NCBI GenBank assembly: GCA_047606825.1
Contig: JASGDY010000125.1
Location: 1 to 34,778, forward strand
Direction of reading: 5' to 3'
DNA from: Rhizosphaericola sp047606825
GTDB taxonomy: Bacteria; Bacteroidota; Bacteroidia; Chitinophagales; Chitinophagaceae
DNA length: 34,778 nucleotides
Within the stretch, counting starts at the first letter, position 1, and each line of letters begins with the position of its first letter. Position numbers and translations under genes: made by a program. Shown here one piece after another: positions 8,213-15,306 of this stretch. The notes beneath the pieces are model-generated. The model saw nothing but the letters and a program-made list of their open reading frames with translations. It had not been told where the DNA came from and did not search any database.

Positions 8213-9586
8213 CTAATAGCTGTCATCCAGCGCAAAGGTGTTGGTTCTGCTCATCCATTTACCACTGGTGAAATCCGGGAAGTCGACGGTCTGGTTGCCT
8301 ATCTCGATGGACGTTTCACTGAGTGGAGTGATGGCACTCCAAGCGGCAGCGTCATAGACGTCCAGAGGAGTCGCTACGCCTCTTTTGGCCGCCTCTATAA
8401 AGCCGTTGTCTACAAAAAAGTCCATGCCGCCGTGTCCGGCACCTTTGGCATCGTTGGCATATTTTTTCCACAGCGGGTGGTCGTATTGCGCAAACCATTC
8501 TTTCTGGTCGTCCCACGCATCGTTATTTTTGCTTTTGCCTTCGATATAGATGGAATGGTTGACATCCATCCATAGACCTTCCGTTCCCTGTACCCTGAAA
8601 CCCAAAGAGTAAGGCCGCGGATTGTTGGTGTCGTGCTGCAACAGTATCGTCTCGCCGTTGGCACATTTGATATGAGTGGTAACGATGTCGCCCAGTGCAA
8701 AACGCACCTTGGCATTCGGATGGTTTTCGCCTCCTTTTTTGACGATGTAGTTGTGTAGTCCCCTTGTCTTGGTGGCAAAAGAGGAAAGGGACAAAAATCG
8801 GTTGCCCCGGTTGATGTCGATCATCATCGATACCGGACCAACGCCGTGCGTGGGATATAGGTCGCCGTTGCGGTGTACGCTGTGGTTGGTGCGCCATCTT
8901 GCTTCCGAAAAACCTTTGGGACCAAACTCTGCCCCATCGCCGTAGGGTGTCGCGCCATCGTTGAATTTCACGCCGCGCAGGTCATGCTGGTAGCCGCCTT
9001 GCAGGTGTAGAATCTCTCCAAACAAGCCCTGCCTCACCATGTTGAGCACCGCCATGACATCCCTTCTGTAACAGACGTTTTCGAGCATGGACACATGCGC
9101 CCCCGATTTTTCGGCTGCGTTGACCACGTTCCAGTGGTCTTCCAGCGTGATACCCAGTATGACTTCCGTTCCGATATATTTTATCCCCGCGTCGATGGCA
9201 TCCACAATCATGGGGCAATGCCATTCCCAGGGAGTTGCGATGATGATGGCGTCCAGGTCTTTGATGGCGAGCAGTTTTTTGTAGGACTGGTCGTCACCGA
9301 GGATGATCTGCGGCATTTTCTTGCCGGATTTGGAGACCAGTTTTTGGGCAGAGTCCATCATCCGGGAATCGACGTCGCACAATGCGACTATATCTGTGTC
9401 CGCGCGGTTGAGCAATAGGCTGAGGTGGTTTTGTCCGCGCAGCCCGACGCCGATCATGCCGACACGCACCCGTTTTTCCTCCGTTTTGTTTTTAGCAAAC
9501 AAAATATTGGATTTGGATGTCAATGCCGCACCGGCGGTCGTCAATGCCGTGTTACGGATAAAGGAACGGCGGGAATTTTTGTCCAT
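8213..9586 (-). CDS. GH109 family glycosidase (alpha-N-acetylgalactosaminidase-like), Tat-exported
   Basis: 457 residues. The N-terminus reads SRRSFIRNT followed by an Ala-rich stretch, a twin-arginine signal. That fits an enzyme that folds around NAD before export. The Rossmann motif GMIGVGLRG lies at 43-51. The body is collinear with NagA of Elizabethkingia: ENVCYRRDVMAVLNMVR (169-185), GGYQHDL (Y199), YPTHGVGP (Y244, H247) and GAGHGGMD near the C-terminus. From memory, the equivalents of Y199, Y244 and H247 line the NagA active site. GH109 enzymes use an NAD-dependent oxidation-elimination route to remove terminal alpha-GalNAc. The family also contains members of other specificity. The gene runs divergently from a LacI regulator and is followed by an amino-sugar-kinase-like gene. 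Confidence 0.92.
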   Translation of the reverse strand: MDKNSRRSFIRNTALTTAGAALTSKSNILFAKNKTEEKRVRVGMIGVGLRGQNHLSLLLNRADTDIVALCDVDSRMMDSAQKLVSKSGKKMPQIILGDDQSYKKLLAIKDLDAIIIATPWEWHCPMIVDAIDAGIKYIGTEVILGITLEDHWNVVNAAEKSGAHVSMLENVCYRRDVMAVLNMVRQGLFGEILHLQGGYQHDLRGVKFNDGATPYGDGAEFGPKGFSEARWRTNHSVHRNGDLYPTHGVGPVSMMIDINRGNRFLSLSSFATKTRGLHNYIVKKGGENHPNAKVRFALGDIVTTHIKCANGETILLQHDTNNPRPYSLGFRVQGTEGLWMDVNHSIYIEGKSKNNDAWDDQKEWFAQYDHPLWKKYANDAKGAGHGGMDFFVDNGFIEAAKRGVATPLDVYDAAAWSAITPLSETSIEIGNQTVDFPDFTSGKWMSRTNTFALDDSY

Positions 9587-9703
9587 GCTTATGGTTTATC
9601 GTTTTTATTGTACTAGGGTGAAAAAATCTTTTTTGTTTATGCTCAACTTTGCTTAAAAAAGTGCAATGATACGACCACGAATACAAATAAAGAACACGCT
9701 CGC

Positions 9704-9823
9704 ACGTCATTCCCGCGTAGGCGGGAAACTTTAGTTCCGCGAAGCTAATCTCTAATCTTGATCATCAGATTACCTTCGGTGGGAATAGTCCCCACCTGTG
9801 CGGGGGAATTACGGTAAGGTGTT
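9704..9823. repeat. Degenerate copy of the CATTCCCGCG inverted repeat
   Basis: CGTCATTCCCGCGTAGGCGG begins at 9705, and an imperfect complementary arm (GTGCGGGGGAATTACGGTAAG) ends near 9818. A second inner palindrome, CTAATCT...AGATTA, lies between. It is related to 8061-8137 but has diverged. It lies in the divergent GH109/lacI intergenic region (9587-10059). Confidence 0.65.
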
Positions 9824-9952
9824 CAATTTTTCCATTTCGTTTTTTACTCCTTACTTAGCACTAGGTAAAGATGCGTTATTTATTTGGATATGCACAGGGC
9901 ATACGTTTGTGCAAAATAGGAAGCGTTCGCTGGATGAACTGTGTGTTTTTTG

Positions 9953-9966
9953 CGCAATCGGTTGCG
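9953..9966. promoter_or_regulatory. Candidate LacI-family operator
   Basis: CGCAATCGGTTGCG is a 14-base palindrome with one mismatched pair (T6/G9) and a central CpG, the form bound by most LacI-family regulators. It lies 94 bases before the ATG of the LacI-type gene and in the divergent region shared with GH109. Confidence 0.45.
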
Positions 9967-10059
9967 TAGCGTAGCTTTCTTTTAATTTTATGTTAAATTT
10001 AAGTGTTACCTTTAGTCTTCCAACGGTTTATTATTGACTTACTTTTTAATGTATGTACC

Positions 10060-11103
10060 ATGGCTTTCAACACTACCATCAAAGAGCTAGCGAACTTGGC
10101 AAAAGTTTCGATATCCACGGTCTCCCGTGCGTTGAACGATCATCCCAGCATCGGGCAACAGACGAGGGAAAGGATTAAGAAGCTTGCGCAGGAACTGGAC
10201 TATGAACCCAATGTGGCGGCAATCCAGTTCAAAAAGGGACACACCATGACCATTGGCGTCATCGTGCCAGAGTTGTCCGAAACCTTTTTTTCCACCGCCG
10301 TAAGTGGTATCGAAGATGCTGCCATGTCCAGCGGTTATAACGTTATTATTGGCCAGAGCCACAATGATACCGAGAAGGAACGCAGGATCGTGGAGTCCTT
10401 CAAGAAGAACCGTATTGACGGTCTGTTGGTGTCACTCTCCAAGACGACCCGCAACATCAGCCATTTCAAGGAACTGGAACAACGATACAATATTCCGGTC
10501 GTTTATTTTGACCGGGTTCCCAACAGCAAGGAGGTGCATAGTGTATGCTGTGACCTTTACAAGGCGTCCATGGATATCGTGGATTTTTTGTGGAGTGAAG
10601 GACACCGCGACATTGCCTTGCTCAAAGGTCCCAACTGTATGACAGCGACGACGGAAAGGATGCGCGGTTTTATGGACGGGCTGATCAAACGTAAAGTTAA
10701 GACCGACGCTTCCCTTTTTGGCATCACCGACCTGTCCAGGGAAAGCACTTACCATGCGATGAAGGATATACTTTCGCAACGTAACCGCCCAACCGCTGTC
10801 ATCGCCTTCAATGACTATGTGGCACTGGACGCGATGGAATACATACATACCTATACATCCTTGAGCGTCAACAAGGACATCGTATTTGTCAGCTATGCCA
10901 ACAATCCCGTACTGCGTTACCTCAAAAACTTTTCGCCGACGGCATCCGTCGAGCAGTTCCCCTATCTGCAAGGACAGGAGGCAATGGAGATATTTCTGGA
11001 ATTGAAAGGTGAAAACATCCAAAACGTGGCACCCAAACAAGTCGTCGTCAATGCCGCGCTGATATTTTCGGACAAAAGTAAGAATATCGCGATGGCGGTG
11101 TAG
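10060..11103 (+). CDS. LacI family transcriptional regulator
   Basis: 347 residues from the ATG at 10060. A TTG start 57 bases earlier would add a hydrophobic tail before the DNA-binding domain, which is not usual. The helix-turn-helix is at residues 5-25 (TIKELANLAKVSISTVSRAL), with the hinge helix (YEPNVAAIQFKKG) at about 47-59. The periplasmic-binding-protein-like effector domain starts at TMTIGVIVPEL (about 63) and runs to the end. LacI-type regulators usually bind a sugar or sugar phosphate and release DNA. Its position, divergent from GH109 and the kinase-like gene, suggests control of amino-sugar use. A palindromic site at 9953 may be its operator. Confidence 0.92.
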   Translation: MAFNTTIKELANLAKVSISTVSRALNDHPSIGQQTRERIKKLAQELDYEPNVAAIQFKKGHTMTIGVIVPELSETFFSTAVSGIEDAAMSSGYNVIIGQSHNDTEKERRIVESFKKNRIDGLLVSLSKTTRNISHFKELEQRYNIPVVYFDRVPNSKEVHSVCCDLYKASMDIVDFLWSEGHRDIALLKGPNCMTATTERMRGFMDGLIKRKVKTDASLFGITDLSRESTYHAMKDILSQRNRPTAVIAFNDYVALDAMEYIHTYTSLSVNKDIVFVSYANNPVLRYLKNFSPTASVEQFPYLQGQEAMEIFLELKGENIQNVAPKQVVVNAALIFSDKSKNIAMAV

Positions 11104-11239
11104 GAGGAAAGCTGTTTGCTATTGGTTTTTAGCCGTTAACATTTGTCATAATAAATAAAAGCCGCGTTTACAGAAAAACAATCTGCGAATCTGTGGCTAT
11201 TATAATGTACGGCAGGATCTTCCAATGTAGGTTTCGGTA

Positions 11240-11485
11240 TTATTTTTTGAAGTATAAGCCGACTATCATCAGCGCTAATGTGATAAACAGCCCTACAAAC
11301 CAATTTATCATATCGGTTTTGGCACTTGCAATTTCGCTTCTTACAAAATCTTTGCTTGCGATTTCACTTGTCGCCGAACTTACCTCGTCAAATATCTTGG
11401 CTTCTATGAAGGTCGTCAGGTTTTCCACTGTATCCTTGCCGACCTGTTCGGAAAGGAGTACGTAGAGCTTTGTTATTGTTGGCAT
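11240..11485 (-). CDS. Small DUF1640-like coiled-coil membrane protein
   Basis: About 81 residues from the ATG at 11485, beginning MPTITKLYVLLSEQVG. The first 55 residues are helical and probably coiled coil, with a KDFVRSEIA step typical of DUF1640/CCDC90-type proteins. A single C-terminal membrane helix follows (WFVGLFITLALMIVGLYF), then KK. Similar tail-anchored proteins are common in Bacteroidota, often near addiction or phage genes, and have no known role. A start 63 bases further upstream is possible but adds residues unlike the family. The gap 11104-11239 holds no clear terminator. Confidence 0.65.
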   Translation of the reverse strand: MPTITKLYVLLSEQVGKDTVENLTTFIEAKIFDEVSSATSEIASKDFVRSEIASAKTDMINWFVGLFITLALMIVGLYFKK

Positions 11486-11572
11486 ATTTCTGTATTGTTT
11501 TATAGCTTGAATGTCCAACAAATCAGAACAATCAATATAGCCAAACAAATTTACGAATAATAATAATAACCA

Positions 11573-12385
11573 CTATTCCCCAACCAATATATTCCTAAAG
11601 TCGGCGCTGTCGCCGTTGAAAACGTTGAAGTCGAGGCGGCTCTTGATACCGTTTACCTCTCCTCCCTCGTCATGTTGCCAAAAGAGCCAGCTACGGTCGA
11701 TTCTGGGCAACGTATGTTTCTGGTAGTGGGCGATCCAGAGCGGATATTGGTCAAAGTCGCTTCCCAGGTAATCCTTGTAAAAAGAGATGTAGGTATAGAT
11801 AATCGGCTTGACGCCGTAGTGAGCTTCTATGGTTCGGATCCAATCTTTGACTTGCTTCCGCATCTGCTCTTTGGATGTGTTTTGTATGCGCTCGATATCG
11901 AGGACTGGTGGTAGGTCGCCTTTTTCCAATGAGACGTTTTTGATGAAGTTCTGCGCCTGTTTTTCTCCGTCGCGGGAAGAGATGAAATAATGGTAAGCAC
12001 CGTGCGTAAGTCCTGCTTTTTTCGCGTTTGCCCAGTTGGTCTTGAACATCCTGTCCTGTCGCGTGATGCCTTCCGTCGCCTTGATGAACACAAAACCGAT
12101 TTTGGTGTCGTTGTCTTCGGCTTTCTTCAAGACTTTCCAGGAAATGTCTTCCTGGAAATAGCTGATGTCCACGCCGTGTATCTGGTAGCCCTTTGGAATT
12201 TTGATGTTGAAAGCCTTGTAGGACGCAAACTGGCCGCCGCTTTTTTGCTCGTTGCATGCCTTGCGCAACAACAGGAAAATGACAAGCCCCAACAGAAAAG
12301 GTAAGATATAAAATATGCGGCTCCATCTGGGTTCTTTAGTGCTGGACGAGTGTCGGTTTTTGTTATTTTTCGGTCTTGTTGCCAT
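11573..12385 (-). CDS. GH25 lysozyme (N-acetylmuramidase), membrane-anchored
   Basis: 270 residues from the ATG at 12385. A basic N-terminus is followed by one membrane helix (about 24-41, IFYILPFLLGLVIFLLLR), so the enzyme is anchored with its domain in the periplasm, or exported. The GH25 domain starts at HGVDISYFQ (D73), then FIKATEG (E105), VLDIE (D163, E165), the IYTYISFY strand, WIAHY, and finishes with the FWQ and LDFNVFNGD strands. The DxE pair is the expected catalytic centre. GH25 enzymes cut the beta-1,4 bond after MurNAc in peptidoglycan. The protein may serve wall remodelling or predation; no phage genes lie nearby to suggest an endolysin. Confidence 0.92.
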   Translation of the reverse strand: MATRPKNNKNRHSSSTKEPRWSRIFYILPFLLGLVIFLLLRKACNEQKSGGQFASYKAFNIKIPKGYQIHGVDISYFQEDISWKVLKKAEDNDTKIGFVFIKATEGITRQDRMFKTNWANAKKAGLTHGAYHYFISSRDGEKQAQNFIKNVSLEKGDLPPVLDIERIQNTSKEQMRKQVKDWIRTIEAHYGVKPIIYTYISFYKDYLGSDFDQYPLWIAHYQKHTLPRIDRSWLFWQHDEGGEVNGIKSRLDFNVFNGDSADFRNILVGE

Positions 12386-12440
12386 GCGGAATGGATGCAA
12401 ATGTCTGTATTTTATTTTAGTGCATGATGTTTTTTCTAGC

Positions 12441-12975
12441 TATCCTGTTCGGGATTTGCAATCCCGAACGCTTATCCGTGCATTTGCAATGCACTGCTAT
12501 TTTCGGATTCCAAATCCGCCGATACGGCTTCAGGATTACAAATCCTGATGAGCGGAGTAAACCTCACCCCAACCCCTCTCCCGTGTGAGAGGGGCAAAAC
12601 CGAAGATAGACAATGCAACGCTGTCGCAAGTTTAGCCGCTGTTCCGCTGTTCGGGATTTGCAATCGCGAACCCGTATCCCTATGCTGTTCGGGATTTGTA
12701 ATCCCGAACCCGTATCGGCGGATTTGCAATCCGCAATACCGAAAGTGCATTGCAAATGCTACGATAGGGCGTACGGGATTGCAAATCCCGAACAGCGAAG
12801 TCTAAATAAGACCTCACCCCAACCCCCTCTCCCACGTGAGAGGGGCAGAACCGAAGATAGACAATGTAACGCTGTCGCAAGTTTAGCCGTTGTTCCGCTG
12901 TTCGGGATTTGCAATCGCGAACCCGTATCCGCGGATTTGGAATCCGCAATACCAAAGTGCATTGCAGATGCATGG
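12441..12975. repeat. Dense array of hairpin repeats (composite REP-like element)
   Basis: The gap 12401-13113 is almost filled by palindromes with an ATTTGCAAT-like core but different stems: GTTCGGGATTTGCAATCCC at 12447, GTGCATTTGCAATGCAC (12478-12494), CGGATTCCAAATCCG (12504-12518) and TCAGGATTACAAATCCTGA (12530-12548), with more at 12644, 12683, 12718 and 12896. Two copies of a second module of about 85 bp (12559-12640 and 12802-12890) start ACCTCACCCCAACCCC and carry a CCCCTCTC/GAGAGGGG stem. Open frames here are translated repeats, not genes. Related copies are at 6750, 23598, 28911 and 33190. Confidence 0.9.
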
Positions 12976-13113
12976 GTAGTAGTTTGTAATCGTAAACCCC
13001 CAACTGCGTAAAGACGGAAATACAGAAGTGCATGGCTACTGACGATTCACCGCTATAATTATAATTTTGCCATTGGAATCGGCGGCTCGGCACATATTTC
13101 CTATTTTTGCATT

Positions 13114-14142
13114 ATGTACTTCAACTGGAACGATACCGTTAACCTGGCAAAAAAATGCACTGTGCCCCGGCTTTGGAACGCCGCCAAGGTGATGGCCGGC
13201 TACCAGTTGAGCAAACTATTGAAGCGTCCGGTGCAGTGGGGATTGCCGATTTCCATATCGTTCGAGCCGACGACTTCCTGCAACCTCCGATGTCCGGAAT
13301 GTCCGAGCGGACTGCGCTCCTTTACACGCGGCAAGGGGATGCTGAACGACGATTTTTTCAAAAAAACGATTGACGACATATCTCGGGAACTGATGTACCT
13401 GGTTTTTTATTTTCAGGGCGAACCGTACCTCAATCCCAATTTTTTGCCTATGGTTCGATATGCACATGACAAAGGCATCTATACGGCCACGTCAACCAAT
13501 GCGCACTATCTCACTGAGGATAAAGCGAAACAGACAATCCAAAGCGGTCTCGACCGCCTTATCATATCCATCGACGGTACGACGCAGGAAGTCTATGAAT
13601 CCTACCGTGTCGGCGGCAAGCTGGAAAAGGTGTTGGAAGGTGCCAGAAACGTTGTCAAATGGAAAAAAGAACTGAAAAGCAAAACACCATTCGTCTTTTT
13701 CCAGTTCCTCGTGGTCAAGCCCAACGAACACCAGATAGAGGACGTCAAGCGGCTGGCAAAGGAGATAGGCGTGGATCAGGTGCGTTTCAAGACTGCGCAG
13801 ATATACGATTACGAAAACGACCCCAACCAGCTCATCCCGACCATCGACAGATACAGCCGCTACAAAAGAGGAAAAGACGGCAAGATGCAAGTCAAGAGCG
13901 GCATGAAGAACCATTGCTGGAAGATGACCAGTGCCAATGTCATCACCTGGGACGGCATCGTCGTTCCCTGTTGTTTTGACAAGGATGCGGAATACCGCCT
14001 CGGCGACCTGAAAAAGGAATCTTTCCGCGACGCTTGGCAGAGTGACCAATACAAAAGGTTCAGGGCTGGACTGTATAAAGGCCGTGCCAATATTGACATC
14101 TGTGCCAACTGTAGCGAGGGCTTGACGGTGTGGGAAGATTGA
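13114..14142 (+). CDS. Radical SAM/SPASM domain protein
   Basis: 342 residues. The radical SAM cluster motif is CNLRCPEC (C56, C60, C63), directly after SFEPTTS. The rest of the core barrel shows YFQGEPYLNP and LIISIDGTTQEVYESYR. A C-terminal SPASM domain provides further cysteines (NHCWKM, VPCCF, then CANC near the end) for one or two extra Fe-S clusters. SPASM proteins modify peptides or mature enzymes. No small precursor peptide or maturase partner is visible beside this gene, so the substrate is unknown. Because the hairpin array ends near 12975, the promoter must lie in the last 140 bases; TATTTTTG at 13102-13109 is a good -7 box, but no well-spaced -33 box is seen, and it would give a nearly leaderless mRNA. 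Confidence 0.9.
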   Translation: MYFNWNDTVNLAKKCTVPRLWNAAKVMAGYQLSKLLKRPVQWGLPISISFEPTTSCNLRCPECPSGLRSFTRGKGMLNDDFFKKTIDDISRELMYLVFYFQGEPYLNPNFLPMVRYAHDKGIYTATSTNAHYLTEDKAKQTIQSGLDRLIISIDGTTQEVYESYRVGGKLEKVLEGARNVVKWKKELKSKTPFVFFQFLVVKPNEHQIEDVKRLAKEIGVDQVRFKTAQIYDYENDPNQLIPTIDRYSRYKRGKDGKMQVKSGMKNHCWKMTSANVITWDGIVVPCCFDKDAEYRLGDLKKESFRDAWQSDQYKRFRAGLYKGRANIDICANCSEGLTVWED

Positions 14143-14248
14143 TTTTTAATTTGAAAATTTGATGATTTGAAAATTTGATAATGGGGACTAGAGATGTATT
14201 GAGATGGTGCATATATCATAAATCTCAAATCATAAATCATAAATCTAA

Positions 14249-14701
14249 ATGGGCTTTCACAATTGTTTGGAAAAGAAGAAGTTTAGGAATGTCCGCCATC
14301 AGTTGATGATGGGCATTCTGGTTTCCTCTGCCTGGATTACCGAGCGGATGCGGTCGCTGTTGCTGGCGGAAGACATCACCTTGCAGCAATACAATATCCT
14401 GTCCATCCTGCATGAAAGTGAAAAACCATTGAGCATCGCACAGATACGCGAGGCGATGGTGGACAAGATGAGCGACGCCAGCCGCATCGTTGACCGTCTT
14501 GTCGCCAAAAGCATGGTCGACAAGTGTGTCTGTCCTTTAGACAAAAGACTGGTGGATATCTCTATTTCGGAGGAAGGAGACAGACTATTTTGCCGCATCA
14601 ACCAAAGACTGGCACAACTCGATGAAATCTGCTGTCAACTGACAACCGAGGAGGTACAGACGCTGATTGCCTTGCTGGATAAGATGCGGTGCATCGATTA
14701 G
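14249..14701 (+). CDS. MarR family transcriptional regulator
   Basis: 150 residues. The winged helix-turn-helix core is clear: LTLQQYNILSIL-type helix (here ITLQQYNILSIL, about 43-54), then LSIAQIREAMV, recognition helix DASRIVDRLVAKSMV, and the wing with DKRLVDISISEEG. The helices at both ends form the dimer interface. MarR proteins usually bind as dimers near their own promoter and respond to small phenolic or lipid-like ligands. The gene starts 106 bases after the radical SAM gene in the same direction, so it may share its transcript. The gap contains short AT-rich direct repeats (AAATTTGATGATTTG, and ATCATAAATC copies near 14214-14245). Confidence 0.9.
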   Translation: MGFHNCLEKKKFRNVRHQLMMGILVSSAWITERMRSLLLAEDITLQQYNILSILHESEKPLSIAQIREAMVDKMSDASRIVDRLVAKSMVDKCVCPLDKRLVDISISEEGDRLFCRINQRLAQLDEICCQLTTEEVQTLIALLDKMRCID

Positions 14702-14938
14702 GTTTCACAACACTCTTGGACTTATACTGTATGCTGCTGCAATTTGTTCGGCATGGCAAGTCTAACCACGGATAAATTAGGACGACTTGCAAATCCTTGT
14801 TTGTCAAACCTTCGGATTGCGCTGTGTTGAGGCTGCTTATTGGCGTGAGGCTTCACTTGTGTCTGACAAAAAACTGCGGTTTGTAATTGCGTAACCACTT
14901 CTTTGTGGCATACTTGCGGTAAAGAGCAAGTGTTCTAC

Positions 14939-15130
14939 TTACCAACAATAAAAGCCAAACGCGATTATCTGTTCGTGCGAAAACAGCTTGCTCGCAATCC
15001 GTGCCTTGGCTATGGTCAGCCGAGCGTCGCTCAGTTCCTGTTCGGGTATCTTGTCAGCCTTCGCCGCTTTCTGTGCTGCAAGCACCACGAGCGCAAAGGG
15101 GTTGTGCGGATATTCCTGAACGTATGGACT
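14939..15130 (-). pseudogene. Fragment of an Rpn-type nuclease/transposase gene
   Basis: Read leftward, this stretch encodes NPFALVVLAAQKAAKADK and then ARIASKLFSHEQIIAFGFYC, which resemble the C-terminal region of Rpn (PD-(D/E)XK, formerly transposase_31) proteins of Bacteroidota. There is no nuclease core, the N-terminal part is missing, and the frame stops at TAA right after the match. It is best read as a relic. The assignment rests on my recognition of short motifs. The rest of 14702-15306 holds no further gene that I can support, apart from a candidate promoter and an AT repeat. Confidence 0.45.
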
Positions 15131-15164
15131 ACCTTTTGGTAGCGGTCTAAAAAATGGTCTGGTT

Positions 15165-15198
15165 TTTGGAATGTCTGAACTATAATTATGTATCTTTA
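15165..15198 (+). promoter_or_regulatory. Weak candidate promoter of the GH79-like gene
   Basis: TTTG at 15165-15168, a 22-base spacer and TATCTTTA at 15191-15198, one mismatch from the Bacteroidota -7 consensus with a slightly long spacer. The predicted start of transcription would fall at the edge of the AT dinucleotide repeat. Confidence 0.3.
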
Positions 15199-15206
15199 TG
15201 TCGTAG

Positions 15207-15226
15207 ATATATATATATATATATAT
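15207..15226. repeat. (AT)10 dinucleotide repeat
   Basis: Ten uninterrupted AT units, about 80 bases before the start of the GH79-like gene. Dinucleotide tracts like this change length by slippage. It lies at or just after the probable transcription start, so length could affect expression. Confidence 0.9.
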
Positions 15227-15306
15227 GAAGGATGATAGTGTGTACAAAGAAACACTTCGTATAAATTTATCATCTTAGACGCAAATCGTTAAAAATAAAT
15301 ATACAG

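Noticed and set aside
11573..12385. Prophage endolysin (GH25)
   Set aside because: No holin, tail or integrase genes are nearby, and the protein has a membrane anchor.
12441..12975. CRISPR-like array of repeats
   Set aside because: The repeats are palindromes of different types with irregular spacing, spacers are not of constant length, and no cas gene is nearby.
12472..13093. Several open frames on both strands, 63-137 codons
   Set aside because: They are translations of the repeat family and overlap each other on opposite strands; recurring peptides come from the repeats.
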